From: Nosema muscidifuracis
Taxonomy: Eukaryota > Microsporidia > Nosematidae
DNA: 64,000 nucleotides
NCBI GenBank assembly: GCA_028335825.1
Contig: JAIOKI010000002.1
Coordinates: 248,001-312,000 of the forward strand
Reading direction: 5' to 3'
In this document: piece by piece, positions 8,773 through 18,820 of the stretch
Layout: every line of letters begins with the position of its first letter
Position numbering within the stretch: position 1 is the stretch's first letter
Translations under genes and position numbers: made by a program
The notes under the pieces: model-generated
What the model saw: only the letters and a program-made list of their open reading frames with translations
The model's database searches: none
Told to the model about the DNA's origin: nothing

Positions 8773-10506
8773 TCATGTTTTAATTTTAGAATTCAGAATA
8801 AAACCTTTAAATGTATCTGAGACTCTATTCTCATGATAATCTGAAATATTAATAACTTCAGCTTTTCTATCATTAATGAAAATTATCTTGTTAAATTTAT
8901 AAAGAAGTTCTAAATTATGCAAAATCATAATAACAGTTCTTTCCTCATCTTTGAATAAAGAATTTAGTATGGAATTTTCTGTTTCCTTGTCTAAAGCAGC
9001 TGTAGGTTCATCTAAAATTAATAAATCTTTTCTTTTTAACATAGCTCTCATTAACAATATTTTTTGTCTTTCACCACCACTCAATAATTTACCACGCTCG
9101 CCTACATTTGTATCAAATCCATTTTCAAGATTCGAGAAAGCTTCAAATAATTCAAATTTCTTGCATAAACTAAATATTTCATCATCGGTAACAGTACAGT
9201 TCCCATATTTTATATTATATTTTACTGTTTCTTTGAATAAGAAAGTATTTTGTGATATATATCCTATTAAATTTCTAAAACTATCTTCGCTAATATCATT
9301 AATATTCATTCCATCTATAAAAATATTTCCAGAGTACGAATCAAATTTCAAAAATAATTTTAACAAGGTAGATTTTCCTGCTCCATTTTTACCTATGATA
9401 GCTACTTTATCACCTTTTTTTATTTCTATATTAATTTTATCAAATATTTTCTTGTTTTCATATCCAAAATCAATATCTTTAAATAATATTCTATCACTAA
9501 ATCTTAAAAGTTCTGATCCATCGACTTCTTGTGGTTTTTCTATTATAGAATCATAAGTAGATCTAGCATTTATAATTGCCTGAGTGTATCTTGAATATAA
9601 ATATCCAAGGTTGTTTAAAGAAGATGCCAATGTACCTGAAATTGATAAAAAGAAAATTAAATCACCAGGTGTAATTTTATCACTCATGTATCCAATAATA
9701 CCTACATAAATTATTAAATTAGTCTTAGCACATAAAGTTATTGATTGTAAAAAATTTAGTACATAAAGTGATCTCCATAATTTGTTAGAATTATTCTCAT
9801 TAACAATCAAATATTCGTCATATTTTTTTACTTCAAATTCTGTAGTTCTACATGATATTATTGTTTCATGATTTATCAATCCATCTTGTAATTTATTAGA
9901 TGATCTATTTTCTGATTTATTAAGTTCACTTCTTATATGTGCTCTCCATATAGCCATTCCTAAAGTAAAAGATACATACAAAAATACTGAAACAAGCATT
10001 ATATATCCTGATATTAATCCCATATGATGACTTAAATGATAAAATGTAAAAGATAATTTTAAAAATATTGGTACAAGATTAATAATAAATATTTCTATAA
10101 GCTCACTAGATGCCTTTGATTTTCTATCAATAATCATTTGTATTTCTCCACTTCCAAGAGTGTTAAATTGTTTTGGTGAAAGGCTTATAAAACTTCTAAA
10201 CGAACATTTAGATGTATTCCTGTATATATACTGTACTACTCCAGTAAAGATTAATCCATTAAATTGAGTAAGTAGTGTAACTATAACTACATGAAATGTA
10301 TACGTTTTCAGTGCTTCTAACTCTCCTTTCTGTTCTTGTATAGAATAATTTAAATTTTTTACTAGACTACTAATATTAACTTCCAAATATGTGTATAGAA
10401 TTGTAGTAAGTAGTATTGGTAATAATAGAAATCTTATAAGTGATATTTTTAACAAGTCATTATAAATAATATCTCTGACTATTCTGATGCTTGATATCTT
10501 TTTCAT
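8773..10506 (-). CDS. ATM1-like ABC half-transporter, paralogue 1
   Basis: A half-size ABC exporter that must dimerise: a six-helix membrane domain (about residues 20-310) followed by one nucleotide-binding domain. Walker A is GKNGAGKST (372-380), the Q-loop YISQNTFLF, the signature LSGGE (475-479), Walker B LLILDE ending at 500, and the switch His at 530, all intact. The segment LQDGLINHETI resembles the intracellular-loop region of the ATM1/ABCB7 group, which exports a sulfur or glutathione compound from mitochondria for cytosolic Fe-S assembly. No clear targeting peptide is seen. A very similar gene lies directly upstream on the same strand, which suggests a tandem duplication. TGCATAAATA lies about 25-34 bases upstream. 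Mitosomal location is inference; plasma-membrane uptake or export is an alternative. Confidence 0.85.
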   Translation of the reverse strand: MKKISSIRIVRDIIYNDLLKISLIRFLLLPILLTTILYTYLEVNISSLVKNLNYSIQEQKGELEALKTYTFHVVIVTLLTQFNGLIFTGVVQYIYRNTSKCSFRSFISLSPKQFNTLGSGEIQMIIDRKSKASSELIEIFIINLVPIFLKLSFTFYHLSHHMGLISGYIMLVSVFLYVSFTLGMAIWRAHIRSELNKSENRSSNKLQDGLINHETIISCRTTEFEVKKYDEYLIVNENNSNKLWRSLYVLNFLQSITLCAKTNLIIYVGIIGYMSDKITPGDLIFFLSISGTLASSLNNLGYLYSRYTQAIINARSTYDSIIEKPQEVDGSELLRFSDRILFKDIDFGYENKKIFDKINIEIKKGDKVAIIGKNGAGKSTLLKLFLKFDSYSGNIFIDGMNINDISEDSFRNLIGYISQNTFLFKETVKYNIKYGNCTVTDDEIFSLCKKFELFEAFSNLENGFDTNVGERGKLLSGGERQKILLMRAMLKRKDLLILDEPTAALDKETENSILNSLFKDEERTVIMILHNLELLYKFNKIIFINDRKAEVINISDYHENRVSDTFKGFILNSKIKT

Positions 10507-11026
10507 GTATGGATTTATTTAATTTTTTATTATTTATGCAAAATTTAAAACTTGAAAAATATTTTGAATGATTCATCCGATATAAATGACACGAATATAA
10601 ACAAACATAAAATAAAAAAATAATATTATTTTTAATTAATTAAAAATGTATATTAGCAGTTAAGAGAAAAACTACTTTTCTTATCTTAAAATTTTATAAA
10701 AAATAGGTCGTATTACATACAAGAATACAATTCAACTATTATTGAAGGAAATAGTTGTCACTTAAATTAAAGTTTTCGTTTAACATAATTCCATAAGAAA
10801 TAGAGCATGACTCAATTGTTATTTAAAAATCTAGACTGATTTAAGTAGTAAAATGATTAAACAATGTTTAAAATGAGTTAATGTATTTTTAATGAGTTAA
10901 TATAATTTTATAATGATTAAACACTTTGAGTTAATGTATTTTTTTAATGAGAAAAGTTTCAATAATGATTGAAAAAAAATTTAATAATTATTAAGAAAAT
11001 TTTGTATTTTATTAACAAATTCTTTA
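10507..11026. other. AT-rich spacer between two ABC transporter genes
   Basis: No gene or RNA is visible. Loose repeats around AATGAGTTAATGTATTTTT occur at about 10860-10950. A short imperfect palindrome AACTATTATTGAAGGAAATAG lies near 10735. The 3' flank may hold signals of the upstream transporter gene. Confidence 0.5.
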
Positions 11027-12745
11027 TTAAGTACTAAAAATATCAGTAAAATATTTTGGATCATCTTTTACTTTCTGTTGAACATCTCTTATTGTAGTAA
11101 CTTTATGATCTTTAACATAAAGAATTTTATCAAATAAAGTTAATAATTCTAAATTATGTACAATCATGAGAAATGTATTTTTCTTAAACGTATTCATAAT
11201 AAATTTCATGGTTTCTAATTCAGTGGTTTTATCTAATGCAGATGTTGGTTCGTCTAATAAAAATATTTCTGATTTTTTAAATAAAGCTCTCATTAACATA
11301 ATTTTTTGTCTTTCTCCACCTGATAATAATCTTCCTCTTTCTCCTACTAAAGATTCAAAACCATTATTTAATTCAAATATTGAATCATAAACTTTAAGAT
11401 CTTTAGCTAATTTAACTATTTCATTACTAGATAAATCTCTTGTTCCATATTTTATATTATAAGATACTGTATTATCAAATAAAAATGTATTTTGTGTTGC
11501 ATAAGCTATTTTTGTTCTAAAAGCTCTATCTGAGATATTATTTATATTAATTTGGTCTAATAAAATTTCTCCTTCACATTTATAAAATTTCATTAATAAT
11601 TTGATTATAGTAGATTTACCTGTTCCATTTTTACCGATAATTGCTACTCTTTCTCCTTTTTTTATATTAAAGTTAGCATTTTCAAGTATAATTTTATTTT
11701 GATATGAAAATGAAACATTTCTAAATTCTAAAGATTTTTCGAATTTAGCTTCTCTAATTAAATCATCTTGTTTATCTTCTTTAAATTCATAATATCCTGA
11801 TTTTGCATTCAAAAATCCTTGTACATATCTAGTATAAAGCATTCCCATTTCATTTAATGAACTTGTTAACGTTTTACTAATTGAAATATAAAATACAAGC
11901 TGTTGTGGTGAAAATTTTATAGGAAAATATCCATAAGAACCAAGACTTATTATAATAATAGCTTGAATTGCAAATATCATTTTCTGTATATAAAATAATG
12001 AATAAAGAATTCTATGTGATTTGATTCCAAAATATTCTACAGGTTTTTGAGTTTCGTCAAAATATTTGATTGTATCTTCTTCAGTATTATAAGCTTTAAT
12101 AGTTTCATGATTGGCTAAAAAATCTTGTAATTTATTTGATAAAATATCTTGTGATTTATTAAATTGTCTTCTAATTTTATTTCTCCACAATGAAAATATA
12201 AATGTCATATACACGTATAATGCACTAGTTCCTAACATTACATATAAAGCATCAGAACCTAAATTATCATATACAGAATAAAATGACATAATTAATGTAA
12301 TAAGAGTAGGAACTGCTGATAAAGTTGTCAATTCTAAAATATCTCCATATGCTCTACTCTTTCTTTCTATAATCATTTGAATTTCACCACTTCCCATCTT
12401 ATTAAATGTCTCAAGATTTAATGAAATGTAATGATAGAATGCTTCGATACCAACAATCTTGTATAAATATTGAATTGGTCCACTAAAAACAATTTCATTA
12501 AGTTGTTTTAAAACAATCGCAGATGTCAAAAATAATATAAACAATAAAATATTAGCAGATGCATTTTCATCATTCTGAAAATTCTCTACAATACATTTTG
12601 ATATTACACTTGCTTTGACTTCAAGGTAACATGCTATTATAGTTGATAGTAATATTGGCAACATAATGTATCTTATGTAAGTTATGTTGTAGCAGTATTT
12701 TATAAAAGTATCATGAAGAATCTCTGTTGTCGATTTTTCCTTCAT
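11027..12745 (-). CDS. ATM1-like ABC half-transporter, paralogue 2
   Basis: 572 residues with the same design as its neighbour: N-terminal six-helix membrane domain, then a nucleotide-binding domain with Walker A GKNGTGKST, signature LSGGERQ, Walker B IFLLDEPTSALD and switch His in MIVHNLELL. The ATM1-type segment LQDFLANHETIKAY is present. The reading frame is open 15 bases further upstream, but only from a TTG codon; I choose the ATG at 12743-12745 because it follows TTGCATAAACCC on the coding strand, combining the CCC signal and the GCATAAA motif. It is collinear and similar throughout with the genes at 8773-10506 and 21906-23615, so the three form one expanded family. Confidence 0.85.
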   Translation of the reverse strand: MKEKSTTEILHDTFIKYCYNITYIRYIMLPILLSTIIACYLEVKASVISKCIVENFQNDENASANILLFILFLTSAIVLKQLNEIVFSGPIQYLYKIVGIEAFYHYISLNLETFNKMGSGEIQMIIERKSRAYGDILELTTLSAVPTLITLIMSFYSVYDNLGSDALYVMLGTSALYVYMTFIFSLWRNKIRRQFNKSQDILSNKLQDFLANHETIKAYNTEEDTIKYFDETQKPVEYFGIKSHRILYSLFYIQKMIFAIQAIIIISLGSYGYFPIKFSPQQLVFYISISKTLTSSLNEMGMLYTRYVQGFLNAKSGYYEFKEDKQDDLIREAKFEKSLEFRNVSFSYQNKIILENANFNIKKGERVAIIGKNGTGKSTIIKLLMKFYKCEGEILLDQININNISDRAFRTKIAYATQNTFLFDNTVSYNIKYGTRDLSSNEIVKLAKDLKVYDSIFELNNGFESLVGERGRLLSGGERQKIMLMRALFKKSEIFLLDEPTSALDKTTELETMKFIMNTFKKNTFLMIVHNLELLTLFDKILYVKDHKVTTIRDVQQKVKDDPKYFTDIFST

Positions 12746-12760
12746 TTTGGGTTTATGCAA
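12746..12760 (-). promoter_or_regulatory. start-proximal TTGCATAAACCC signal
   Basis: On the minus strand TTGCATAAACCC ends three bases before the ATG of the ABC transporter gene. The CCC decides the start over the longer open frame, and GCATAAA is the same heptamer found upstream of several other genes in this window. Confidence 0.5.
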
Positions 12761-13001
12761 AATATTTATTTAAATTATTATACAAACAAACATTTATAAA
12801 TTAATTTTAATAAAAAATATTTTACAAAAAAATTAATCAATTTAAAATATTTCTATTTTTATATAATTTGATGTTTACAAAGTTTAATAATAAAATAAAA
12901 AAATCTATCAGTATCATAAAAAATAATTACGTAGACACTAAATACTTCTTAATTAATAATTTATTTTATACACTAACATACTTTTTTGTAGGATTTGAAG
13001 T

Positions 13002-13216
13002 TTAAATTTATTATTAATTTTGATTGATCTAGTATTTTAAATTTAGATTTTTAATTATATGGCATATTTATTATGAAATTTATTATTAATTTTGATTGAT
13101 CTAGTATTTTAAATATAGATTTTTAATTATATGGTATTTTTATTATGAAATTTATTATTAATCTTGATTGATCTAGTATTTTAAATATAGATTTTTAATT
13201 ATATGGCATATTTATT
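13002..13216. repeat. 72-bp tandem repeat, three copies
   Basis: Copies with GATTGATCTAGTATTTTAAA recur at 13022, 13094 and 13166 with few differences. This is part of the 12761-13563 gap, in which I see no gene. Confidence 0.9.
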
Positions 13217-13352
13217 TGAAAGTTACAATTATATAAAATTGAGTGTAAATTCTAATTTTTATTTCTAATAGTTTTGACATTTTTATTTGAAATTTACAAT
13301 TTTATAAAATTGAGTGTAAATTCTAATTTTTATTTCTAATAGTTTTGACATT
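13209..13352. repeat. 71-bp tandem repeat, two copies
   Basis: The phrase ATAAAATTGAGTGTAAATTC recurs at a 71-base spacing (GAGTG at 13241 and 13312). The unit differs from the 72-bp array next to it, so two unrelated minisatellites abut in the same gap. The remainder to 13563 shows no gene. Confidence 0.85.
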
Positions 13353-13563
13353 TTTAATTTATTGAAACAGGAAAAACTTAAAAAAGTAAAAAACTTATTT
13401 ATCTTGATCTATCTACATTTTTACATCTGAACACAAGTTAGAATAATTTTAATTCATTTAGATGAAGTCTTAATAATGTAAAGATAAATTATTATTTGAA
13501 ATGTATTTCATTAGTCAAGTGATTTTTCTTTAATATTCTTAAATATTTTTTTATAATGATTTG

Positions 13564-15672
13564 TTAATTAATTTCTTCTACAATCATAAAAGTTGGTCTT
13601 CCATGTGGACATTTCCAAGGTCTATCTAATGTTCCTAAATTATGTACAATCTTTTCAAGTCGAGATTTTTGTAAATGTTCACCTATCATTACACTCATTC
13701 TACAAGCTTTAGTTGCCATTATTTTATGTATTTTATTCAATCCTTGTTCATCATTTTTTATATTATCCAAAAGATCTTGAAATTCTTTTAATCCAAATTC
13801 TTCACCTTTTATAACTGGAATAGTCATCAATTTATTATCTTTAACTTCATATCCATATTTATTAAATAAATTTAAATTTTCCTGAACAAATAATTCATCC
13901 ATTGGTGATAATTCTAAATTATAAGGTACTACTAATTTCTGTTTAATAATTTTTGTAGTATTTTTTAATGTCTCATAATTATAAATCTCATCTGATGCAT
14001 GTTGATCTATTATTAATAAATATTTTTTCTTATTTTTTATTAGTGTTGTTAATATAAATCCCTTATTAAATTGTCCAATAACTTTCATATTGTAAAAATC
14101 GCTCTTAAGTATTGTTATAGATATATCAGAAGATGAACTTGTTTCTATGTAATCAAATACAGTTTCTGATAATTTCATTGGTGTAACAATTTCACTGATT
14201 GGACTATCTAAAATTTGATCTTTTTTATTAAAATGATTATTTGATAAATCTACAATTTCTGTATTTTTAACATTAAATTCTTCATCTTCTAATTTTTCAG
14301 AAGTACAAAACTTTTTAAAAATCGGAGAATTTGAAAATAATGTTTTACTTTCATTTAATTCCCTTTTTTTAGTATTTTCATAAATTTCTGAATTTAAATC
14401 CTCTTCTAGATTGACACTTTTATGAGGTTTAATTGTTCCAGGTGATTCTTCAAAAATTTCATTTTCTAAACTTTGCTTAAAAGTATCACTTACATTATGT
14501 TTTGTAATAAATTCTTCTTTGATATAATTTTCAATTAAATTTTGATATTCATAATTTTCTTTACAATTATTTTCAATTAAATTTTGATATTCATAATTTT
14601 CTTTACAATTAATTAATTCTTCTTTAATATTTATACTTTGAACAGATGAAAATTTATCTGAATCATTATAGGTATGAAGATTAGAACTTTTATCTAAATC
14701 TTGAATATTATCTTTATTTTCATTATTACAATAAATTTGATTGCTAAAATACTCTTTGATAACTTCTTTAAGTTTCTCAATAATTTCTTTTTCATTATCA
14801 AATAATATTTCACTCTTATCTGGGGAAATATTAAAGTCTAATCTACCTTTTAATTCTAAAATAAATAACGGATATCCTTCGTGATACAAATTAAAAACAT
14901 TTTTTATCTCTTTGTTAATTTTTTTTGAAGTTACATATCTCTTTCCAAAAAATATCTTAGATAAATCTTTAGTCTCTGAATTTGGAAGCATAAACAAAAA
15001 GAAATCATTTGTATTTTTACATAATGAATCTTGAAATTTATAATGGTAAGTAGCCTTACAATATTCTAATAATGAATCATACCCAAGCTTGCTTAAAAGT
15101 GTTTTCCCTTTAAATTTGAAAATAAAATTTATCTTATAAACCATAAGATAAGATTCTATAAGCGAAGTAATTCTCTTGACATCTTTTGTTAGATTCTTTT
15201 TAGTAAGTTCACGTCTTATTGGACAATTTTCAAATATTTTTGATACATTAATTGTTGTACCTTTTTCTCGTGCACTTTTGATTATCTTGTTATCATTAAA
15301 TGTTTTTTTATATGCAAAATCATTATTAACATGTTTTGTTATTATTTCTAAATTGCACATATTTTTAATGGAACAGAGAGCAAGTCCTCTATATCCACAA
15401 TAAAGATTCGAAGAGTTAGTATTTAACCCAAGAACATAATAAGTTGTATTTTCTTTGGATGTATACCCTGGATTTCCAACTTCATCTAAATCGTTAATAC
15501 CAGATCCATTATCATCAACTCTAATTAAATCATCATCTATAATAATTTTAATGGTAGATGCACCTGAATCTAAAGAATTTTCTAACAACTCTTTTGTAAT
15601 TGTGTAAGTGTTATTTATGTATTGTTGTGATTTTATAAGCTCGGATGTATCAGAAGATAATTTTTTGATCAT
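13564..15672 (-). CDS. PMS1: MutL-family mismatch repair protein (yeast Pms1 / human PMS2 type)
   Basis: PMS1 pairs with MLH1 to form MutL-alpha, whose nicking activity directs strand removal in mismatch repair. The N-terminal GHKL ATPase is visible: KELLENSLDSGAS with catalytic Glu31 and Asn32, VDDNGSG, and the lid GYRG (93-96). In the canonical GFRGEAL motif the Glu is Leu here. The C-terminal endonuclease site DQHA(X)2E(X)4E is intact from residue 556, as are ACRMSVMIG and CPHGRP (688-693), which marks this as the PMS1/PMS2 type. The middle linker is low-complexity and holds a 14-residue tandem duplication. At 702 residues it is shorter than the yeast protein (about 870-900). It is divergent with SPC25, sharing a 209-base upstream region. 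Confidence 0.92.
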   Translation of the reverse strand: MIKKLSSDTSELIKSQQYINNTYTITKELLENSLDSGASTIKIIIDDDLIRVDDNGSGINDLDEVGNPGYTSKENTTYYVLGLNTNSSNLYCGYRGLALCSIKNMCNLEIITKHVNNDFAYKKTFNDNKIIKSAREKGTTINVSKIFENCPIRRELTKKNLTKDVKRITSLIESYLMVYKINFIFKFKGKTLLSKLGYDSLLEYCKATYHYKFQDSLCKNTNDFFLFMLPNSETKDLSKIFFGKRYVTSKKINKEIKNVFNLYHEGYPLFILELKGRLDFNISPDKSEILFDNEKEIIEKLKEVIKEYFSNQIYCNNENKDNIQDLDKSSNLHTYNDSDKFSSVQSINIKEELINCKENYEYQNLIENNCKENYEYQNLIENYIKEEFITKHNVSDTFKQSLENEIFEESPGTIKPHKSVNLEEDLNSEIYENTKKRELNESKTLFSNSPIFKKFCTSEKLEDEEFNVKNTEIVDLSNNHFNKKDQILDSPISEIVTPMKLSETVFDYIETSSSSDISITILKSDFYNMKVIGQFNKGFILTTLIKNKKKYLLIIDQHASDEIYNYETLKNTTKIIKQKLVVPYNLELSPMDELFVQENLNLFNKYGYEVKDNKLMTIPVIKGEEFGLKEFQDLLDNIKNDEQGLNKIHKIMATKACRMSVMIGEHLQKSRLEKIVHNLGTLDRPWKCPHGRPTFMIVEEIN
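14528..14611. repeat. 42-bp in-frame duplication inside PMS1
   Basis: Two copies of a 42-base unit (starting at 14528 and 14570) encode CKENYEYQNLIENN twice in the PMS1 linker. The unit is a multiple of three, so the frame is kept. Confidence 0.9.
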
Positions 15673-15881
15673 ACTTTGTCAAGGATAAATAATTTATAAA
15701 AATCGGCGGGTATTTTTCCCTCCACTTTAATCAAAATCTTTTGGACTTTCAAATATGTTAAGAAACAAATTTAAAAAGAATTTTTTGATCAACTTTTTTC
15801 TTTTCATTTATTGCATTTCTGTTTTTTTATGCGATATTATTTTATTAAATAATTTCCCTTCAAGCAGCATAAAAAAAAGAA

Positions 15882-16580
15882 ATGGTTGAAGAATTAAAAA
15901 ATGTAGAAAAAATTTCATCAATAATAAACGATATTGAACAAGAATTTGAAGTACAAAAAAACGAAATTGAAGCATCAATTTCAACAATTAAAAACAACAT
16001 CAAAATGGAAAAATTTGAATTCGAAAATACAAAAATTAAATTAAATAAAAAATACACAAATCTTAAAGAAACGTATAACAGATTGCTTGATGATAAGAAT
16101 CACAACATTAAATGTATTAACAATGACCAATCTGATTTACAAAAAATTGAGGATGAAAATATCGAGCTTAGAGGACAAATAGAAAAACAAGAAATAATCA
16201 ATGATGAATTAAAAAAAAATTTAGATAATAAGAGAATGACTGTTATAGATTTAAAAAGAAAAATTGATAATATCACAAAAGTAAATCAAAATAAAGAAAG
16301 TAAGTTGATTGGTAAAGTTTTAGAATGTAAGAAGTTTTTAGGGTTAAATTTTCAAGTAGTAGAAGGTAATAAAATCAAAGTTATTTTCGATAAAATATGT
16401 AAAGATGAATCTTTTGAATGCTATGTTGTTTTAGATTTAAATGATGGGTATAATATTGTTGATGTTTATCCTAAAGTTATTAGTATTGAGAGATATTCAA
16501 TTGGTTTGAAAGATAAAACAAATTTTTTTGAGCTTGTTCAAGCAATCCGAAAGGAATTCGTTAGGGAATATTGTAAGTAA
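15882..16580 (+). CDS. SPC25: kinetochore NDC80-complex subunit Spc25
   Basis: Spc25 with Spc24 forms the inner, centromere-facing end of the NDC80 complex that couples kinetochores to spindle microtubules. Residues about 1-140 are a long charged coiled coil. The C-terminal RWD-like globular domain follows: CKKFLGLNFQVVEGNKIKV, then FECYVVLDLNDGYNIVDVYP, and the terminal helix TNFFELVQAIRKEFVREY, matching the Spc25 domain pattern. At 232 residues it has normal family length. CCC and CAGCATAAAA lie just upstream of the start. Confidence 0.85.
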   Translation: MVEELKNVEKISSIINDIEQEFEVQKNEIEASISTIKNNIKMEKFEFENTKIKLNKKYTNLKETYNRLLDDKNHNIKCINNDQSDLQKIEDENIELRGQIEKQEIINDELKKNLDNKRMTVIDLKRKIDNITKVNQNKESKLIGKVLECKKFLGLNFQVVEGNKIKVIFDKICKDESFECYVVLDLNDGYNIVDVYPKVISIERYSIGLKDKTNFFELVQAIRKEFVREYCK

Positions 16581-16600
16581 ATATTAAAGATAAATTTTTA

Positions 16601-17113
16601 TTATTTTTTGTACAAATAGTTTACGAATGGAGGAAGAGATCCTGATCCTTTAATAAGTTTTAAAAGATTTCTTTCTGATCTTAAGCTTTGTTCTAACCTT
16701 GTTTTTACCAATTGTGATTTATCTTCTTTTTCTTTATTTTTTAAGTAAGTCTGTCTAAAAGTATGCGTAGGTGGAAATGGTGGCATAAATTCATTTATAT
16801 GTATATATCTCTCAAGATAAGTTGATAAAGGACTTTTAAAATCAAGACAAGGTTTTTCTTCTACTTGAGAGTACATGATAGGAGTTAGTCTAGTATATAT
16901 ATCGTATTTTATATCTTTAATTACAGAAAGCAAATCAAAAATATTTGCAGCTTGTTTTCTTGAATGAATCGTGTAAGAATGAAAGACTTTTAAAATAGAA
17001 ATTATGTGTTTTTCGAGAGCTTCTTTAATCAATAAAATAGCTTTTTTGTCAGCATAAAAATATCCATGTTCTTTAACAATTCGTATTATAAAATGGTTTA
17101 TCAAATCATTCAT
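16601..17113 (-). CDS. TAF8: TFIID subunit TAF8
   Basis: TAF8 is a histone-fold subunit of TFIID that pairs with TAF10 and helps recruit RNA polymerase II. The N-terminal 70 residues form a bromodomain-associated histone fold (AILLIKEALEKHIISILK, then HSRKQAANIFDLLSVIKDI). The TAF8 C-terminal signature INEFMPPFPPTHTFRQTY follows at about residues 106-123, matching the family pattern of PPFP then HTY. At 170 residues it is compact. ATG follows CCC on the minus strand. It is convergent with SPC25, with 20 bases between stops, and lies just downstream of TFG1, so it is next to another basal transcription factor. Confidence 0.85.
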   Translation of the reverse strand: MNDLINHFIIRIVKEHGYFYADKKAILLIKEALEKHIISILKVFHSYTIHSRKQAANIFDLLSVIKDIKYDIYTRLTPIMYSQVEEKPCLDFKSPLSTYLERYIHINEFMPPFPPTHTFRQTYLKNKEKEDKSQLVKTRLEQSLRSERNLLKLIKGSGSLPPFVNYLYKK

Positions 17114-17172
17114 TTAATGCTAAGGGTAAAATAAAAATTATAAAAACTCCAAACTTTTTGTTTTAAAAAAAA

Positions 17173-18030
17173 TCACTTTTTTAATTTTAAATGCTTTTCT
17201 CCAGTAGATTTATCTGCTTCAAATACACAAAATTCATTGATAAACGTTTTTAATATTCCTTTTTCATGATTATTCAGTTCAAAATTAGTTTTTAGTTTTC
17301 TAATTAATTCCTTAACTGACAAAATAGGAGTAGTAAAACACTCTTTAATTCTATCATTATTCAAAATTTTGACTTCAGGAATCTTTTTTTCTTCAAAAAC
17401 TTCTTCAATATGTTCTTCATCTGATACACTTTCTTCATCAACATTTTCACCTTTCTCAAGATTATCGACTAAATTTCGTAATTTCTTACCAGTTTTACTT
17501 AATTTTTTCTGTTTCTGTATTTCGAAATTAAAATCTTCTCCGTCATCATCTTCAAAAATATCTTCATAATCTATTTCTTCTTTGTCAGAATCCTGAGAAT
17601 CTTCTTGTTTATGCTTATCAGGAACAAATTTTGTTATTTCTTCTTGATCAATATTTTCTTGCATATTTAATTTTTGTGTAAATCTGTACCATTTTTTTAT
17701 TGGAGTTATATAAATATTAGAACCATCTCGAATAAATGTAAAATAACTTGAAGTGTTTGATCCAACATCTTGTAATTTACCAGTGTATGATACAAAATTA
17801 GAATCTTCTATTAAAAGTGGGCAAGATTCTTTGTTCTTAAGTTTTATATATTCTTCGCTTTCATATTCAATTACTTCACTTCTTTTTCTTGAATTAAATA
17901 CTACTTCTTCTTCAAGAGGTTTTTCTCTTGTAATATTTATTGGTGATATTAATTTTTTTATGTTTATGTTAGTAAATATTGATTTCTTTTTATTTATATC
18001 AGGAAGATAAATAAGCTTATAGCTTTTCAT
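17173..18030 (-). CDS. TFG1: TFIIF large subunit (RAP74 / Tfg1)
   Basis: TFIIF accompanies RNA polymerase II at initiation and early elongation. The N-terminal dimerisation region shows SYFTFIRDGSNIYITPIKKWYRF, similar to the RAP74 strand pattern ending in KWYxF. A highly acidic middle (about residues 140-225) resembles the charged linker of RAP74. The C-terminal 55 residues look like the RAP74 winged helix: LSVKELIRKLKT, then NNHEKGILKTFINEFC and GEKHLKLKK. At 285 residues it is much smaller than human (517) or yeast (735), as expected in a reduced genome. CCCC precedes the ATG on the minus strand. Confidence 0.75.
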   Translation of the reverse strand: MKSYKLIYLPDINKKKSIFTNINIKKLISPINITREKPLEEEVVFNSRKRSEVIEYESEEYIKLKNKESCPLLIEDSNFVSYTGKLQDVGSNTSSYFTFIRDGSNIYITPIKKWYRFTQKLNMQENIDQEEITKFVPDKHKQEDSQDSDKEEIDYEDIFEDDDGEDFNFEIQKQKKLSKTGKKLRNLVDNLEKGENVDEESVSDEEHIEEVFEEKKIPEVKILNNDRIKECFTTPILSVKELIRKLKTNFELNNHEKGILKTFINEFCVFEADKSTGEKHLKLKK

Positions 18031-18738
18031 TTGGGGATCTTTTTAAAAATATATTTTATAAGGAAAATTTAAGGGTAGTAAAAAAATACCACAATTTTTA
18101 ATTAATATTCATATATATAAAAAGATTATAATAAAAGTATATTCTAATTCTTAAAATGAAGTCTTTAATAAGTATTTAATTATTAAAAATCTATAATTAA
18201 TTCTAAACTTCGATGGTAAAATACAATATTTATACTAAATTAAATTATTATTTATATACTAGCTATAGCTTTACTTCTTAGAATAAGATGTCTTTTTATA
18301 TATATGAAGTTTAATTATCAATGACTAGTAATATTTTCTTTATCTTGGATAAGAATGTATTTATAAAATACCCATTTAATAAGAAATAATCAATGATTTT
18401 TCAAAAATAGATATCATAAAACTATTCCTTATAATTTATAACTAATCTAAAATAAAAATTTTTAAAAAACCAAATGATATTATTTTTTAATAAAATGTTT
18501 GTTTTTTATTATAGAAGATTTTTTAGGTAACTTTCCAAAAAATTGGTTAAAATTTTATTTCTATATTATGAATTTCTTTTATATAAACCGACAGAAAGTA
18601 AATCAATTGCCAGTTATAGATTATTATATTTATAGACACAAAAGAAGTATACTGGAAATGTAATATCAGCCACTTTATATAATTAACTTATTAAATTAAG
18701 TGGTGAGATATGAATAATACAAATTTTAATAATATTTT
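18031..18738. other. AT-rich gap left of the LTR element, possibly eroded transposon
   Basis: No intact gene is visible. The right-hand part (about 18530-18738) is slightly less AT-rich than normal spacers and could be the continuation of the decayed ISXO2-type transposase seen beyond the LTR element, on the minus strand. I could not recognise conserved motifs here. Confidence 0.4.
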
Positions 18739-18820
18739 TGTTGATATTTTAAAAATTTTATAAAAAGAACCCTGAGTTTTTTTAGGATGTCTGAAATAAT
18801 TAAAAATAAAACTATTAACA
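18739..18820 (+). repeat. left LTR, 82 bp
   Basis: Begins TGTTGATATT and ends CTATTAACA, identical to the right copy over all 82 bases. The ATG of the element's open frame lies inside it, at 18787. Confidence 0.92.

Noticed and set aside
8951-9556. 201-codon plus-strand frame opposite the first ABC transporter
   Set aside because: It mirrors the ATPase domain on the other strand, is rich in Ser/Phe/Leu as antisense frames of AT-rich genes are, and has no start signal.
15690-15730. GC-rich phrase (TCGGCGGGTATTTTTCCCTCC) between PMS1 and SPC25 as an RNA gene
   Set aside because: Too short for a known RNA and without paired ends; more likely part of the shared upstream region.
15860-16057. 65-codon minus-strand frame over the SPC25 start
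   Set aside because: It is antisense to a coiled coil, giving Phe/Ser-rich sequence, and lacks any signal.
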